Positions 8,850 to 17,820 of a stretch of DNA of 64,000 nucleotides are shown in pieces. A program made the position numbers and the translations under genes. Under the pieces are notes generated by a model. The model worked only from the letters and a program-made list of their open reading frames with translations. It made no database searches and had not been told where the DNA came from. Location of the stretch: positions 558,001 through 622,000 of the forward strand of contig NZ_LT629703.1 in the NCBI RefSeq assembly GCF_900103365.1, in the 5' to 3' direction. The stretch is from Afipia sp. GAS231 (GTDB lineage Bacteria; Pseudomonadota; Alphaproteobacteria; Rhizobiales; Xanthobacteraceae). Position 1 is the first letter of the stretch, and every line of letters begins with the position of its first letter.

Positions 8850-8978
8850 CCGTCATCGCCGGCATAGCCGTCTGAAGGACGGCGTCGCTTCCGCTCGCCT
8901 ATGTCCCGGCCATCCACGTCTTTTTTACGGTTAATTGTACAGAAGACGTGGATGCCCGGGACGAGCCCGGGCATGACG
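8850..8978. repeat. Nested palindromic intergenic repeat
   Basis: Inner arms 8903-8922 and 8943-8962 match over 20 bases with one mismatch around a 20-base loop (core CATCCACGTCTT). Outer ends are CCGTCAT at 8850 and ATGACGG at 8972. It sits between the divergent VanX-like and pyrB genes. GTCAT/ATGAC ends are shared with other repeats in this window. Confidence 0.8.
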
Positions 8979-9096
8979 GAGAGAAATTGCGAGGCCACCC
9001 CTCTTTACCCTGCGCGGCGACAGACCGGGGGATAACTCGGAACCGCTTTATTCGCGCTTGCCCCGCATGGCATCTCTGCCTATAGCTCTCGCTTTA

Positions 9097-10050
9097 ATGA
9101 CCCCTGTATCGAAATCGACCTTCGTCCTCGGTCACCGGCATCTGCTGGGAATCGAGGGGCTTTCCGCTGCCGATATTACCGGCCTGCTCGACCTTTCCGA
9201 GGAATATGTCGAGCTCAACCGCCAGGTCGACAAAAAGCGCACCTCGTTGCGCGGTCGCACCCAGGTCAACCTGTTCTTCGAGGCCTCGACCCGCACCCAG
9301 TCCTCGTTCGAGCTGGCGGGCAAACGCCTCGGCGCCGACGTCATGAACATGTCGGTGTCGCAGTCCTCGATCCGCAAGGGCGAGACGCTGATGGACACGG
9401 CGGTGACGCTCAACGCCATGCACCCGGATATCCTGGTGGTCCGCCATCACGCCTCCGGCGCGGTGGAACTCCTGGCGCGCAAGGTTGACGGATCCGTGAT
9501 CAATGCCGGCGACGGCGCCCACGAGCATCCGACCCAGGCGCTATTGGACGCGCTGACCATCCGCCGTAACAAAGGCCGGCTGGAAGGCCTCGTCATCGCG
9601 ATCTGCGGCGACGTGATGCATTCCCGCGTCGCCCGCTCCAATATCCTGCTGCTCAACACCATGGGCGCCCGCGTCCGCGTGGTGGCGCCCTCGACGCTGT
9701 TGCCGCGCGGCATCGAGCGGATGGGCGTCGAGGTCGCGCGCGACATGCGCGAGGGCCTCAACGGCGCCGACATTGTGATGATGCTGCGGCTGCAGCGCGA
9801 GCGCATGAACGGCTCCTTCGTGCCGTCGAGCCAGGAATACTTCCATTATTTCGGCCTCGACCAGAAGAAGCTCGCTTACGCCAAGCCCGACGCGCTGGTG
9901 ATGCATCCAGGCCCGATGAACCGCGGCGTCGAGATCGACTCGATCGTGGCGGACGGCGCGCAATCGCTGATCCGCGAACAGGTGGAAATGGGAGTGGCGG
10001 TGCGGATGGCGGTGCTCGAAGCGCTCGCCCGCAACCTGCCGAACGCTTAA
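9097..10050 (+). CDS. pyrB: Aspartate carbamoyltransferase catalytic subunit
   Basis: 317 residues. It joins carbamoyl phosphate to aspartate in pyrimidine synthesis. The carbamoyl-phosphate motif STRT is at residues 64-67 ([13 protein letters not shown]), [11 protein letters not shown] lies near residue 140, [13 protein letters not shown] follows, and the aspartate-binding [10 protein letters not shown] and [12 protein letters not shown] appear in order. I used ATG 9097 ([17 protein letters not shown]), the usual start in this group, not the Met codons at 9058 or 9067. The next gene, a dihydroorotase homologue, starts three bases after the stop, matching the pyrB-pyrC' pair in which the partner is structural. 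Confidence 0.95.
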   Translation: MTPVSKSTFVLGHRHLLGIEGLSAADITGLLDLSEEYVELNRQVDKKRTSLRGRTQVNLFFEASTRTQSSFELAGKRLGADVMNMSVSQSSIRKGETLMDTAVTLNAMHPDILVVRHHASGAVELLARKVDGSVINAGDGAHEHPTQALLDALTIRRNKGRLEGLVIAICGDVMHSRVARSNILLLNTMGARVRVVAPSTLLPRGIERMGVEVARDMREGLNGADIVMMLRLQRERMNGSFVPSSQEYFHYFGLDQKKLAYAKPDALVMHPGPMNRGVEIDSIVADGAQSLIREQVEMGVAVRMAVLEALARNLPNA

Positions 10051-10053
10051 ATC

Positions 10054-11355
10054 ATGCTGACAGACCGCCGCCCGATCCTGCTTGCGAACGCCCGCGTCGT
10101 CGATCCCTCCAGGGATTTCGACGGCCCCGGCGACGTCCTCATTGCCGACGGCGTGATCCGTGATGCCAGGCGCGGCATCGGCGCCGCCGGCGTGCCTGAG
10201 GGTACCGACATCATCAATTGCGCCGGCATGATCGTCGCCCCCGGGCTGATCGACATGCGCGCCTTTGTCGGCGAGCCCGGCGCCAGCCACCGCGAGACCT
10301 TTGCTTCGGCAAGCCAGGCGGCCGCGGCCGGCGGCATCACCACCATCATCTGCCAGCCGGACACCTCGCCCGTCATCGACAATTCGGCGACCGTCGATTT
10401 CGTGCTGCGCCGCGCCCGCGACACCGCGATCGTCAACATCCACCCGATGGCGGCGCTCACCAAGGGGATGCGCGGCGAGGAAATGACCGAGATCGGCCTG
10501 TTGAAGGCCGCCGGCGCCGTCGCCTTCACCGATGGCGACCGCAGCGTCACCAATGCGCAGGTGATGCGCCGGGCGCTGACCTACGCGCGCGATTTCGACG
10601 CGCTGATCGTCCACCACACCGAAGACCCTGATCTCGTCGGCGAAGGCGTGATGAACGAGGGCGAATTCGCCGCACGGCTGGGCCTGGTCGGCATTCCCAA
10701 TGCCGCCGAGGCCGTGATGCTGGAGCGCGACATGCGGCTGGTGGCGCTGACCGGCGGGCGCTACCACGCGGCATCGCTGAGCTGTGTCGAGTCGCTCGAA
10801 ATCCTCAAGCGGGCCCGCGACGCCGGCCTCGACGTCAGCGCTTCGGCGTCGATCAACCATGTGACGCTGAACGAAAACGACATCGGCCCCTACCGGACAT
10901 TCCTGAAGCTGTCGCCGCCGCTGCGCACCGAGGAGGACCGCCTCGCGCTGGTCGCAGCGGTTGCCTCCGGACTGATCGACGTCGTGATGTCCGATCACAA
11001 CCCGCAGGACGTCGAGGTCAAGCGGCTGCCGTTTGCGGAGGCGGCCTCCGGCGCGGTTGGCCTGCAGACCATGCTGCCGGCGGCGCTCCGGCTCATTCAC
11101 AATGGCGAGATGGATTTCAAGACGCTGATCCGGGCGATGTCGACCCGTCCGGCCGAACTGCTCGGCCTGCCCGGCGGGACGCTTCGCGCGGGTTCGCCGG
11201 CTGATCTCGTCGTGATCGACCCCGATACGCCCTGGGTGCTCGATCCCGCCGACCTCAAGTCGCAATGCAAAAATACGCCGTTCGACGAAGCCCGCTTCTC
11301 CGGGCGCGTCGTGCGTACTATTGTAGGCGGACGGACGGTCTATGAGCATGTCTAG
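10054..11355 (+). CDS. pyrX: Dihydroorotase-like subunit lacking metal ligands (PyrC'/PyrX type)
   Basis: 433 residues of the amidohydrolase fold. Active dihydroorotases begin the barrel with DMHVHLREPG, the first two zinc ligands. Here the same place reads [10 protein letters not shown] (Asp67, Arg69, Phe71), so both histidines are lost, and the third position has Gly for the substrate-binding Arg. The TPHH region reads SINHV. Later landmarks such as VHHTED, SDHNPQD and [10 protein letters not shown] remain. In Pseudomonas an inactive homologue, pyrC', lies directly after pyrB and is needed for the ATCase holoenzyme. The three-base spacing here suggests the same role. An active dihydroorotase should be encoded elsewhere. 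Confidence 0.88.
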   Translation: MLTDRRPILLANARVVDPSRDFDGPGDVLIADGVIRDARRGIGAAGVPEGTDIINCAGMIVAPGLIDMRAFVGEPGASHRETFASASQAAAAGGITTIICQPDTSPVIDNSATVDFVLRRARDTAIVNIHPMAALTKGMRGEEMTEIGLLKAAGAVAFTDGDRSVTNAQVMRRALTYARDFDALIVHHTEDPDLVGEGVMNEGEFAARLGLVGIPNAAEAVMLERDMRLVALTGGRYHAASLSCVESLEILKRARDAGLDVSASASINHVTLNENDIGPYRTFLKLSPPLRTEEDRLALVAAVASGLIDVVMSDHNPQDVEVKRLPFAEAASGAVGLQTMLPAALRLIHNGEMDFKTLIRAMSTRPAELLGLPGGTLRAGSPADLVVIDPDTPWVLDPADLKSQCKNTPFDEARFSGRVVRTIVGGRTVYEHV

Positions 11356-11356
11356 C

Positions 11357-11436
11357 AAAGCGTTTTCAAGCGAAAGCCTGCCCCGGACCCGATCCGGGGT
11401 GGGCACCGGTTCGCGTCAAGAAAACGCGTCAAACAG
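11357..11436. repeat. Modular intergenic repeat, family A copy 1
   Basis: It begins two bases after the pyrC' stop. The ends are AAGCGTTTTC and AAAACGCGTC; inside lies the hairpin CCCCGGACC-CGATCCGGGG and GCACCGGTTCGCG. It matches copies at 27937-28063, 30027-30151 and, with an internal deletion, 23621-23724. Confidence 0.8.
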
Positions 11437-11480
11437 AGTCTGCGATGCGCGGGAAATTTGTAGCGACAGGGGCAACAGCT

Positions 11481-12074
11481 ATGACGTCTGACGCCTTTCT
11501 CGTCGTCGCGTTCGGGTTCGGCTATCTCTGCGGCTCGATCCCGTTCGGACTGATCCTGACCAAACTCGCCGGCACGCAGGACCTGCGCTCGATCGGCTCC
11601 GGCAGCATCGGCGCCACCAACGTGCTGCGCACCGGCAACAAGGGCCTCGCCGTGGCGACGCTGCTCGGCGATGCGCTCAAGGGCACGATCGCGGTTGTCA
11701 TCATGGGCTATTACGCCGGCCCCAATGCGGCGATGCTGGCGGCGCTCGGCGCCTTTCTCGGCCACCTGTTTCCGGTCTGGCTCAAATTCAAAGGCGGCAA
11801 AGGCGTCGCGACCTATATCGGCGTGCTGATCGGACTGTTCTGGCCGGCGGCGATCGTGTTCTGCGTGATGTGGCTCGCCATTGCCTTCGCCACCCGCTAC
11901 TCGTCGCTGTCAGCGCTGGTCGCGGCGTTCATCACGCCGCTGTTCCTGTGGTGGTTCGGCCACCCGGCGCTGGCGTCGCTGTGTGTCGTGATGACCTTGC
12001 TGATGTTCTACGCGCACCGCGAGAACATCAAGCGGTTGCAGGCCGGCACGGAGAGCAAGATCGGGGCGAAGTAA
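11481..12074 (+). CDS. plsY: Glycerol-3-phosphate acyltransferase PlsY
   Basis: 197 residues with about five membrane helices. PlsY transfers acyl from acyl phosphate to glycerol-3-phosphate in the first step of phospholipid synthesis. The three family motifs are visible: [11 protein letters not shown], the glycine-rich [14 protein letters not shown], and [13 protein letters not shown]; the final [13 protein letters not shown] is also typical. I chose ATG 11481 (AGGGG upstream) instead of 11445. Its neighbour dprA, with topA and rnr beyond, follows the common alphaproteobacterial order, here broken by the inserted amidase. Confidence 0.95.
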   Translation: MTSDAFLVVAFGFGYLCGSIPFGLILTKLAGTQDLRSIGSGSIGATNVLRTGNKGLAVATLLGDALKGTIAVVIMGYYAGPNAAMLAALGAFLGHLFPVWLKFKGGKGVATYIGVLIGLFWPAAIVFCVMWLAIAFATRYSSLSALVAAFITPLFLWWFGHPALASLCVVMTLLMFYAHRENIKRLQAGTESKIGAK

Positions 12075-12084
12075 GTACGGCATT

Positions 12085-12169
12085 GTAGGGCGGATTAGGC
12101 GAAGCCGTAATCCGCCAATTTCGCGGCAATGCTCTTCGGCGGATTACGCCTTCGCCTAATCCGCCCTAC
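12085..12169. repeat. REP-like palindrome with GTAG head
   Basis: Two 32-base arms, 12085-12116 and 12138-12169, are inverted copies with one mismatch around a 21-base loop. Each arm begins GTAGGGCGGATTAGGCGAAG. GTAG heads are typical of REP elements moved by REP-associated transposases. The element lies between convergent plsY and amidase genes and contains the amidase stop codon (12166-12168), so it probably also ends transcription. Confidence 0.85.
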
Positions 12170-13404
12170 GATTTGAGCGCCTCTTCGACAAACCGCGCCG
12201 CCGCCAACGCTTCCGCATCCGCGCCGTATCGCGCAATGACCTGCACGCCGACCGGCAATCCACCGTCCGCGACATAAGCGGGAACGTTGACACAGGGCAC
12301 GCCCATCAGCGTCCACAGCCGGTTATAGCGGGCGTCCCCCGTCGAGCCCAATCCCTTTGGCGCGGCGCCCGGCGCGGACAGGGTCAGCAGCACGTCGACC
12401 TCTTCGAACACCTTTGCCAGTGCGTGCCGCGCGCGGCTTGCAATTCGCATGGCCTCGTCATAGGCGGCGGGCGGCGTGCCCCTGCTTTCGTCGAGCCGCG
12501 CGCGAATGAGCGGTGCCATCGCGTCGTAATTTTCCAGATACTCCCAGGCCAGCGCCTGATGCGCCTCGAATTCCTGCAACACCGGATGCAGGCGCCACGC
12601 CTCGGCAACGATGTCGGGCAATTCAAGCGCCCGCACCGAGGCTCCGGCGCGCTCGACAGCCTTGGTTGCGATCCGCAGCGCCTCGCCGCCCGATGGGTCC
12701 GGCGCACCGGCGAAATCCTGCGTCACGATGCCGATGCGTGGCGTCGAAACGGACGCCTGTGGCAGCAGTTCGGCTCGCCCGGTCATGGCGGCCAGCCCGT
12801 GCGCGACGTCGCGCACACCGGCCGCAAACAGGCCAACCGTATCCAGCGTCCACGAATAGCATTTGACGCCGACCGTCGGCAGCAGGCGGTAGGACGGCTT
12901 GATCGCGGCGACGCCGCAGAACGACGCCGGGCGGATCACCGAGCCGCCGGTCTGCGTCCCCAGCGCCAGCGGGATCATGCCGGCCGCGACCGCCGCCGCC
13001 GAACCCGATGAGGATCCGCCGGGCGTGTGACCGTGGTTATGCGGATTGAGCGTGGCGGTCGGATCGGTTGAGGCGAACGCTGTGGTCGTGGTCTTGCCGA
13101 CGATGCCGGCGCCGGCCTGCTTCAGCATCATCACCACGGCCGCATCGCCGCGTGACCGGTGCCCCCGATAGATCGGCGAGCCCATCTCGGTCGGGAAATC
13201 CCTGGTATCCATGATGTCCTTGATGCCGACGGCAATGCCGCGCAGCGGGCCGGCGGTCGCCGCGTTCACATTGTCGGCGCGGCAGACGAAGGCGCCGATG
13301 GTCTTGTCCTGCGCGCCGATCGCTTCCAGCGACTGGGCGATCGCGGCATCGGCGGACAGATCGCCCGTGGCGATGCGGCGCTGAAGGTCGGCGAGCGAGA
13401 TCAT
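12166..13404 (-). CDS. Amidase signature family protein
   Basis: 412 residues. The Ser-cisSer-Lys triad of amidase signature hydrolases is visible: Lys62 in VGIKDIMD, the cis-Ser within TPGGSSSGSAAA (residues 131-133) and the nucleophile Ser155 in GTQTGGSVIRPA. The family hydrolyses amides; GatA is one member, but there is no gatB or gatC here and the sequence after SFCG differs from GatA, so this is a stand-alone amidase of unknown substrate. ATG 13404 was preferred to 13470, where the extra residues are low-complexity Pro/Ser. The stop lies inside a REP-like palindrome. It interrupts the plsY-dprA neighbourhood. Confidence 0.9.
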   Translation of the reverse strand: MISLADLQRRIATGDLSADAAIAQSLEAIGAQDKTIGAFVCRADNVNAATAGPLRGIAVGIKDIMDTRDFPTEMGSPIYRGHRSRGDAAVVMMLKQAGAGIVGKTTTTAFASTDPTATLNPHNHGHTPGGSSSGSAAAVAAGMIPLALGTQTGGSVIRPASFCGVAAIKPSYRLLPTVGVKCYSWTLDTVGLFAAGVRDVAHGLAAMTGRAELLPQASVSTPRIGIVTQDFAGAPDPSGGEALRIATKAVERAGASVRALELPDIVAEAWRLHPVLQEFEAHQALAWEYLENYDAMAPLIRARLDESRGTPPAAYDEAMRIASRARHALAKVFEEVDVLLTLSAPGAAPKGLGSTGDARYNRLWTLMGVPCVNVPAYVADGGLPVGVQVIARYGADAEALAAARFVEEALKS

Positions 13405-13525
13405 GGGCAATGGTTCCTGCGATGGCGGAACAGGTTTTACGGAGCGGCTTGGGGCGGGGCAAGCAGGCACTCTGTACAGTCAAACAGGTTGATCGCAATC
13501 TCCGGTTGGGCAAAGCTGTCGCCGC

Positions 13526-14650
13526 ATGCATGACCGGACGCCCCAACCGCTCTATCTCACCGAAGCCGACCGGATCGACCGGCTGCGGCTGATCCGGTCC
13601 GACAATGTCGGGCCGCGGACATTTCGCTCGTTGCTGAACCATTTCGGCGATGCGCGTACGGCGCTGGAACGCCTGCCCGATCTGGCGCGGCGCGGGGGTG
13701 CGGCGCGCAGCGGTCGCATCTGCAGCGAAGAGGATGCGCGCGCTGAACTCGCGGCGGCGAAGAGAATTGGCGTCTTGCTGGTCGCCCCCAATGAGGCCGC
13801 CTATCCGCCGCGGCTGGCGACACTCGACGACGCGCCTCCCCTGCTCGGCGTGCGCGTGCGCGGTTCGCCCGACGTCCTGATAAGGCCGATGATCGCGATC
13901 GTCGGCTCGCGCAATGCGTCCGGCGCCGGACTGAAATTCGCCAGCCAACTGGCGCGCGATCTCGGCGACGCCGGCTTCGTCGTCATATCGGGGCTGGCGC
14001 GCGGCATCGATCAGGCCGCGCATCGATCGACGATCCAGACCGGCACGGTCGCCGTACTGGCCGGCGGCCATGACCGGATCTATCCGCCCGAACATGAGGA
14101 TCTGCTGGCCGCCTTGCTCGACCATGGCGGCGCGATTTCGGAAATGCCGCTCGGCCATGTGCCGCGCGCCCGCGACTTTCCACGCCGCAACCGGCTGATT
14201 TCCGGCGCGGCGCTGGGCGTCGTCGTGGTCGAGGCCGCGCATCGTTCAGGGTCGCTGATCACCGCAAGGATGGCCGCCGAACAGGGCCGCGAGGTGTTTG
14301 CCGTACCGGGCTCGCCGCTCGATCCGCGCGCCGCCGGGACCAACGACCTGATCAAGCAGGGTGCGACGCTGACCACGGAAGCCGCCGACGTCATCAACGC
14401 GGTGACGCCGATCATGGAGCGGCCGATGACGTTTGGTGCAAGCGAACCGGACAATGAGCCGCTGGATTTCGACGCCGGCGCCGGCGAACGCGCCCGCATT
14501 ACCGACCTGCTCGGGCCGAGCCCCGTCAGCCTCGACGATCTGATCCGGATGTCGGGCGCCTCGCCCACCATCGTACGCACCGTGTTGCTCGAACTCGAGC
14601 TGGCCGGACGGCTGGAACGTCATGGCGGCGGGCTGGTGTCGCTGATCTAA
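13526..14650 (+). CDS. dprA: DNA-processing protein DprA
   Basis: 374 residues. DprA binds single-stranded DNA and loads RecA during uptake of transforming DNA. An N-terminal helix-hairpin region ([24 protein letters not shown]) is followed by the Rossmann core with [57 protein letters not shown] and [21 protein letters not shown]. The last 70 residues form a winged helix ([18 protein letters not shown]). ATG 13526 follows a 121-base divergent gap from the amidase. No other competence gene is present in the window. Confidence 0.94.
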   Translation: MHDRTPQPLYLTEADRIDRLRLIRSDNVGPRTFRSLLNHFGDARTALERLPDLARRGGAARSGRICSEEDARAELAAAKRIGVLLVAPNEAAYPPRLATLDDAPPLLGVRVRGSPDVLIRPMIAIVGSRNASGAGLKFASQLARDLGDAGFVVISGLARGIDQAAHRSTIQTGTVAVLAGGHDRIYPPEHEDLLAALLDHGGAISEMPLGHVPRARDFPRRNRLISGAALGVVVVEAAHRSGSLITARMAAEQGREVFAVPGSPLDPRAAGTNDLIKQGATLTTEAADVINAVTPIMERPMTFGASEPDNEPLDFDAGAGERARITDLLGPSPVSLDDLIRMSGASPTIVRTVLLELELAGRLERHGGGLVSLI

Positions 14651-15052
14651 TTAGCGGGCGTCATTTCGACCATCGAATTTCGTCCGCGCGCTTTCGATCT
14701 CGACCCGGTGATCGAACGCCCATTTGCCGAGCGCCTCGACTGGTTTCGACAGGCCGCGTCCGAGATCGGTGAGTTCGTAATCGACGCGCGGCGGAATCGT
14801 CGGGAATACGGTTCGCGTCACCAGGCCGTCCCGTTCGAGACCACGCAAGGTCAGCGTCAGCATCCGCTGCGAGATGCCGCCGATCATGCGCTTGATCTCG
14901 TTGAAGCGCTTCGGGCCATCACCAAGCATCATGATGACGAACACGCTCCATTTGTCGCCGACCCGGGCCAGGATCGAGGCGACGCCGCGGCAGTCGCTGT
15001 CCTGGTGCGGACTGGGCGGCAGGACAGGCACATGGGTGTGCTCGGGTTTCAA
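14651..15052 (-). CDS. HxlR-family transcriptional regulator with displaced start
   Basis: The HxlR winged-helix domain is intact: [55 protein letters not shown] and [20 protein letters not shown]. The frame opens with TTG 15052, since no ATG lies in this frame upstream of the domain. A 19-base tandem duplication (15036-15073) lies exactly here. Removing one copy would join the frame to ATG 15110 and restore an N-terminus starting [11 protein letters not shown]. The gene is divergent from azoR and probably regulates it, as related regulators do for quinone or azo stress. Whether the present start works well is uncertain. Confidence 0.88.
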   Translation of the reverse strand: MKPEHTHVPVLPPSPHQDSDCRGVASILARVGDKWSVFVIMMLGDGPKRFNEIKRMIGGISQRMLTLTLRGLERDGLVTRTVFPTIPPRVDYELTDLGRGLSKPVEALGKWAFDHRVEIESARTKFDGRNDAR

Positions 15053-15073
15053 GAGTGTGCTCGGGTTTCAAAA
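15036..15073. repeat. 19-base tandem duplication at HxlR gene start
   Basis: Copies 15036-15054 and 15055-15073 differ at one base (GTGTGCTCGGGTTTCAAGA and GTGTGCTCGGGTTTCAAAA). Nineteen is not a multiple of three, so the upstream and downstream frames are out of phase. Confidence 0.9.
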
Positions 15074-15151
15074 TTGTGCGTTCTTGCGGGAAATATAGGT
15101 GGTCACTCATATAGCGCCAGTTACAAACTTATACCAACAAGGGTGACACCC

Positions 15152-15760
15152 ATGAAACTTCTGCATATCGACTCCAGCGTGCTGGGCCCCCACTCCGTCA
15201 GCCGCCAGGTTTCCGCCGCGATCGTCGACCGCCTGCGCAAGTCGACCCCTCACCTCGACGTCAGCTATCGCGACCTGACGCTGACGCCGCTGGCGCATCT
15301 GTCGGGATCTCATCTGGCCGCCGGTCAGGGCGCCGTGCCCGAGGCGTCGCTGCAACCGGACATCGCCGCCGGCCAGGCCGTGCTGGAGGAGTTTCTGGCC
15401 GCCGACGTCGTCGTGCTCGGCGCGCCCATGTACAACTTTACGATTCCGAGCCAGCTCAAGGCGTGGATCGACCGTATCCTGGTGGCGGGCAAGACATTCA
15501 AATACAGCGCACAGGGCGTTGAAGGTCTCGCCGGCAACAAGCGCGTCATCGTCGCGATCTCGCGCGGCGGATTTTATGGCGCGGGTACGCCGGCTGCGGT
15601 CGGCGAACATCTGGAAACCTATCTGCGCTGGGTGTTCGGCTTTATCGGCGTAAAAAATCCCGAATTCATTTCCGCCGACGGAATCCAGGTCGGCCCCGAG
15701 CATCGCGAGAAGGCGGTGGCGGACGCGCTGAAGGCTGCGGGCAGCCTCAACGCAGCATAG
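15152..15760 (+). CDS. azoR: FMN-dependent NADH-azoreductase
   Basis: 202 residues, the usual AzoR length. It is a flavodoxin-fold quinone/azo reductase. Visible are [21 protein letters not shown] for phosphate binding of [25 protein letters not shown] for the isoalloxazine loop (PMYNF), and [15 protein letters not shown] 15152 follows AAGGGTG; the frame extends upstream through the HxlR gene but that part is a shadow. It sits divergently from the HxlR regulator, which supports induction by electrophiles or quinones, an inference from related pairs. Confidence 0.92.
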   Translation: MKLLHIDSSVLGPHSVSRQVSAAIVDRLRKSTPHLDVSYRDLTLTPLAHLSGSHLAAGQGAVPEASLQPDIAAGQAVLEEFLAADVVVLGAPMYNFTIPSQLKAWIDRILVAGKTFKYSAQGVEGLAGNKRVIVAISRGGFYGAGTPAAVGEHLETYLRWVFGFIGVKNPEFISADGIQVGPEHREKAVADALKAAGSLNAA

Positions 15761-15781
15761 CAGGCAGTATCGTGTCGACAC

Positions 15782-15813
15782 CGCCTGCTGCTACCTGACG
15801 ACAGCAGCAGGCG
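15782..15813. terminator. Hairpin after azoR, possibly bidirectional terminator
   Basis: Perfect 11-base arms CGCCTGCTGCT (15782-15792) and AGCAGCAGGCG (15803-15813), 22 bases after the azoR stop and 23 before the small membrane-protein stop. No T-run follows, so termination would depend on the stem alone. Confidence 0.5.
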
Positions 15814-15835
15814 CGTGTCACGTGACGAAGGATAA

Positions 15836-15994
15836 TCAGTACCAGATGCCCTGCACGCCCGTGATAACGGCAACGAGCGAGATCAAAAGACCGACGCCTG
15901 AGAACAATGCGATTGAAACCAATTGATCATTATCTGAATTCTCTGACGTCGAGGAAGCGGCAATCGGTTTAGAAATGTGGGCGGCTTTCGGCAT
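15836..15994 (-). CDS. 52-residue single-pass membrane protein
   Basis: A short frame with ATG 15994, preceded by GGAGAG eight bases upstream, and a TGA stop at 15836. Residues 1-22 are polar (start MPKAAHISKP, then Ser/Thr/Asn/Asp); residues 23-50 are one hydrophobic helix (LVSIALFSGVGLLISLVAV) ending TGVQGIWY. Clean signal-less topology, good ribosome binding site and aromatic end argue for a real gene. I recall similar one-helix proteins in Bradyrhizobium, without a function. It is convergent with azoR. Confidence 0.7.
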   Translation of the reverse strand: MPKAAHISKPIAASSTSENSDNDQLVSIALFSGVGLLISLVAVITGVQGIWY

Positions 15995-16183
15995 AACTGC
16001 TCTCCAATGATTCCGTAGTCAAAAATCCCCGCTCCATGGAGAGTGTTGGCACCCGCTACGAAGGTTCAATGATTTTGAGCGCACTGCAAAAATACGTCCG
16101 CAAGACGAGGGAACCGGTCAGCGCAACCGGTGAAACATTCTTCACCCGATGGCACTGACCGGCTTCGGTAATTTAGCAGAGAC

Positions 16184-16957
16184 TTATCCGCGATAGATCG
16201 GCGCGCCGCTCGGCGACGCCGTCGAGCCGCCATCGACGAACAGTTCCTGGGCCTGGACGTGCGAGGCGTCGTCGGAAGCAAGGAACAGCACCGTCTTCGC
16301 TACCTGATCGGGTTCGCCCAACCGTCCGAGCGGCGTCGACAACGCAATCCGCTTCTCGAACGCCTTCTCGGCCTCCGGGGTCGCGACCGCAGGGCCCCAG
16401 ATCGCGGTGCGGATCGCGCCGGGCGAAACGACATTGATGCGGATGCCACGCGGCGACAATTCCGACGCCATCGAGCGCGCCATCGCACGCACGCCGGCCT
16501 TGGCCGCGGCATAGGCCGATTGGCCGGGAATGCCGAGCACGGAAATCACCGATCCGTTCAAAATGATCGAAGCCTTGTCGTTGAGATGCGGCAGCGCCGA
16601 CTGCACGGTGAAGAACACCGAGGTGAGATTGGTCCGAATGACAGTCTCGAACGCCTCGAGCGTGGTGCCGCCGACCGGTGTGGGACCAGCGATGCCGGCA
16701 TTGGCAAACACGATATCGAGCTTGCCGAATTTTGCGACCGCCTGCTTCAGCGCGGCGTCGTTGGCGGCAATATCGGTCGCGTCGGCGACCACAGCGAGCA
16801 CGTTCGGGCCGAGTTCCTTGGCCGCAGCTTCCAGCGTCGCCTTGTTTCGTCCTGTCATGAGGACCTTGGCGCCCTCCCCCACGAACACCCGTGCGGTGGC
16901 CAGCCCAATGCCGGCATTGCCCCCGGTAATCCACGCCGTCTTGTTGGCCAGCCTCAT
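16184..16957 (-). CDS. SDR-family oxidoreductase
   Basis: 257 residues of classical short-chain dehydrogenase fold. The NAD(P) motif TGGNAGIG is at residues 11-18, FANAG near 85-89, and the catalytic Ser136, Tyr149 and Lys153 (YAAAK) are all present. The end VDGGSTASPSGAPIYRG is typical. ATG 16957 is preceded by CGGAGA. The gene is divergent from an HxlR regulator with a strong dyad between them. Quinone- or aldehyde-reducing roles are common for HxlR-linked SDRs, but the substrate is not evident. Confidence 0.92.
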   Translation of the reverse strand: MRLANKTAWITGGNAGIGLATARVFVGEGAKVLMTGRNKATLEAAAKELGPNVLAVVADATDIAANDAALKQAVAKFGKLDIVFANAGIAGPTPVGGTTLEAFETVIRTNLTSVFFTVQSALPHLNDKASIILNGSVISVLGIPGQSAYAAAKAGVRAMARSMASELSPRGIRINVVSPGAIRTAIWGPAVATPEAEKAFEKRIALSTPLGRLGEPDQVAKTVLFLASDDASHVQAQELFVDGGSTASPSGAPIYRG

Positions 16958-16970
16958 GATAGTCTCCGTC

Positions 16971-17026
16971 GGTTGCATTATTAAACTAGGTTGCTTAGCT
17001 AGGGTATCTGGTTTTATAATGCAACC
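16971..17026. promoter_or_regulatory. Inverted repeat between divergent SDR and HxlR genes
   Basis: Arms GGTTGCATTATTAAAC (16971-16986) and GTTTTATAATGCAACC (17011-17026) match at 15 of 16 positions around a 24-base AT-rich spacer. The 40-base centre-to-centre spacing of the arms is near four helical turns. It fits an HxlR operator that spans both promoters. Confidence 0.7.
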
Positions 17027-17070
17027 ACACAAGACCGTGATCGGTCCTGCTGTCTCGCCAGGAGGTAGCC

Positions 17071-17547
17071 ATGGTGAAACGGACGAGCTTTGAGCGCGAC
17101 GACTGCCCGATCGCACGATCGCTGGACGCGATCGGTGACTGGTGGTCGATGCTGATCATTCGCGAGGCATTGTTTGGCAGCCGCCGCTTCGGCGAATTCC
17201 AGAAGCGACTGGGGCTCGCCAAGAACATCCTGACGGTGCGGCTGCATGCGCTGGTCGATCAGGGCATCCTGAAAACGGCTCCCGCTTCCGACGGCAGCGC
17301 CTACCAGGAATATCTGCTGACGCCGAAGGGCCGCGGCGTATTTCCGGTTCTGGTGGCGCTCCGGCAATGGAGCGAGGAATTCGACGCGCACCCCGAGGAG
17401 ATCGCCACCATCCTGGTCGACAAGGAAAACGGCCGGCCGGTGCGCAAGCTCGAACTCTATTCCGACGACGGAAGGCTGCTGACACAGGCGGATACGGCGT
17501 TGAAGCCGCGGCAGCCCGGAGAGCCTGGCCAACAGGTTATGGCGTAG
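17071..17547 (+). CDS. HxlR-family transcriptional regulator
   Basis: 158 residues. The HxlR domain is clear: DDCPIARSLDAIGDWWSMLIIREAL with the conserved early Cys12, FGEFQKRLGLAKNILTVRLHALVDQGILKT as the winged helix, and YLLTPKGRGVFPVLVALRQW. The Cys could sense oxidants or electrophiles, as in some relatives. The C-terminal 50 residues form an extension with GRPVRKLELYSDDGRLL. Start supported by AGGAGGT (17060-17066). Divergent from the SDR gene at 16957, its probable target. Confidence 0.93.
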   Translation: MVKRTSFERDDCPIARSLDAIGDWWSMLIIREALFGSRRFGEFQKRLGLAKNILTVRLHALVDQGILKTAPASDGSAYQEYLLTPKGRGVFPVLVALRQWSEEFDAHPEEIATILVDKENGRPVRKLELYSDDGRLLTQADTALKPRQPGEPGQQVMA

Positions 17548-17553
17548 CAGCGC

Positions 17554-17820
17554 TTACGACAGCTTGCGCTTGCTGCGGGTCCGCATCCGCTCTTCCGCCT
17601 CGAGCTGCGCCATGCCGAGCAGGTGGCTGAGGACTTCAAGCTGGTGGTTCTTCGCCAGCTTGGCCAGTTCGGCGACGGTTTCCGCAATGAAGGCCACGGC
17701 CTCGTCAGGGCCGCCCTCCCCGCCGCCTTCCTCCGTTGAAGATCGCCGCGATCCACCCGAAGCCGTACGCTTCCGGCCGCCCCGTGCCTTGCTCAAAAAA
17801 TCGGCATCCCAATCCAACAC
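17554..17820 (-). CDS. Conserved hypothetical protein
   Basis: 88 residues starting with GTG 17820. Residues 12-38 are Arg/Gly/Ser-rich and disordered; residues 39-80 form an amphipathic, Ala/Leu/Glu-rich helical stretch (DEAVAFIAETVAELAKLAKNH, then LGMAQLEAEERMRTRSKRKLS). The C-terminus is strongly basic. It lies tail to tail with the HxlR gene (six bases) and upstream of topA in the opposite direction. Codon use looks genuine. I do not recognise a family, and the alternative-codon start is not well supported. Confidence 0.55.
   Translation of the reverse strand: MLDWDADFLSKARGGRKRTASGGSRRSSTEEGGGEGGPDEAVAFIAETVAELAKLAKNHQLEVLSHLLGMAQLEAEERMRTRSKRKLS

Noticed and set aside
9541..11406. A 621-codon open frame antisense to pyrB and pyrC'
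   Set aside because: It is the antisense shadow of two well-supported genes in GC-rich DNA, has His/Arg/Gly-heavy composition and no family match.
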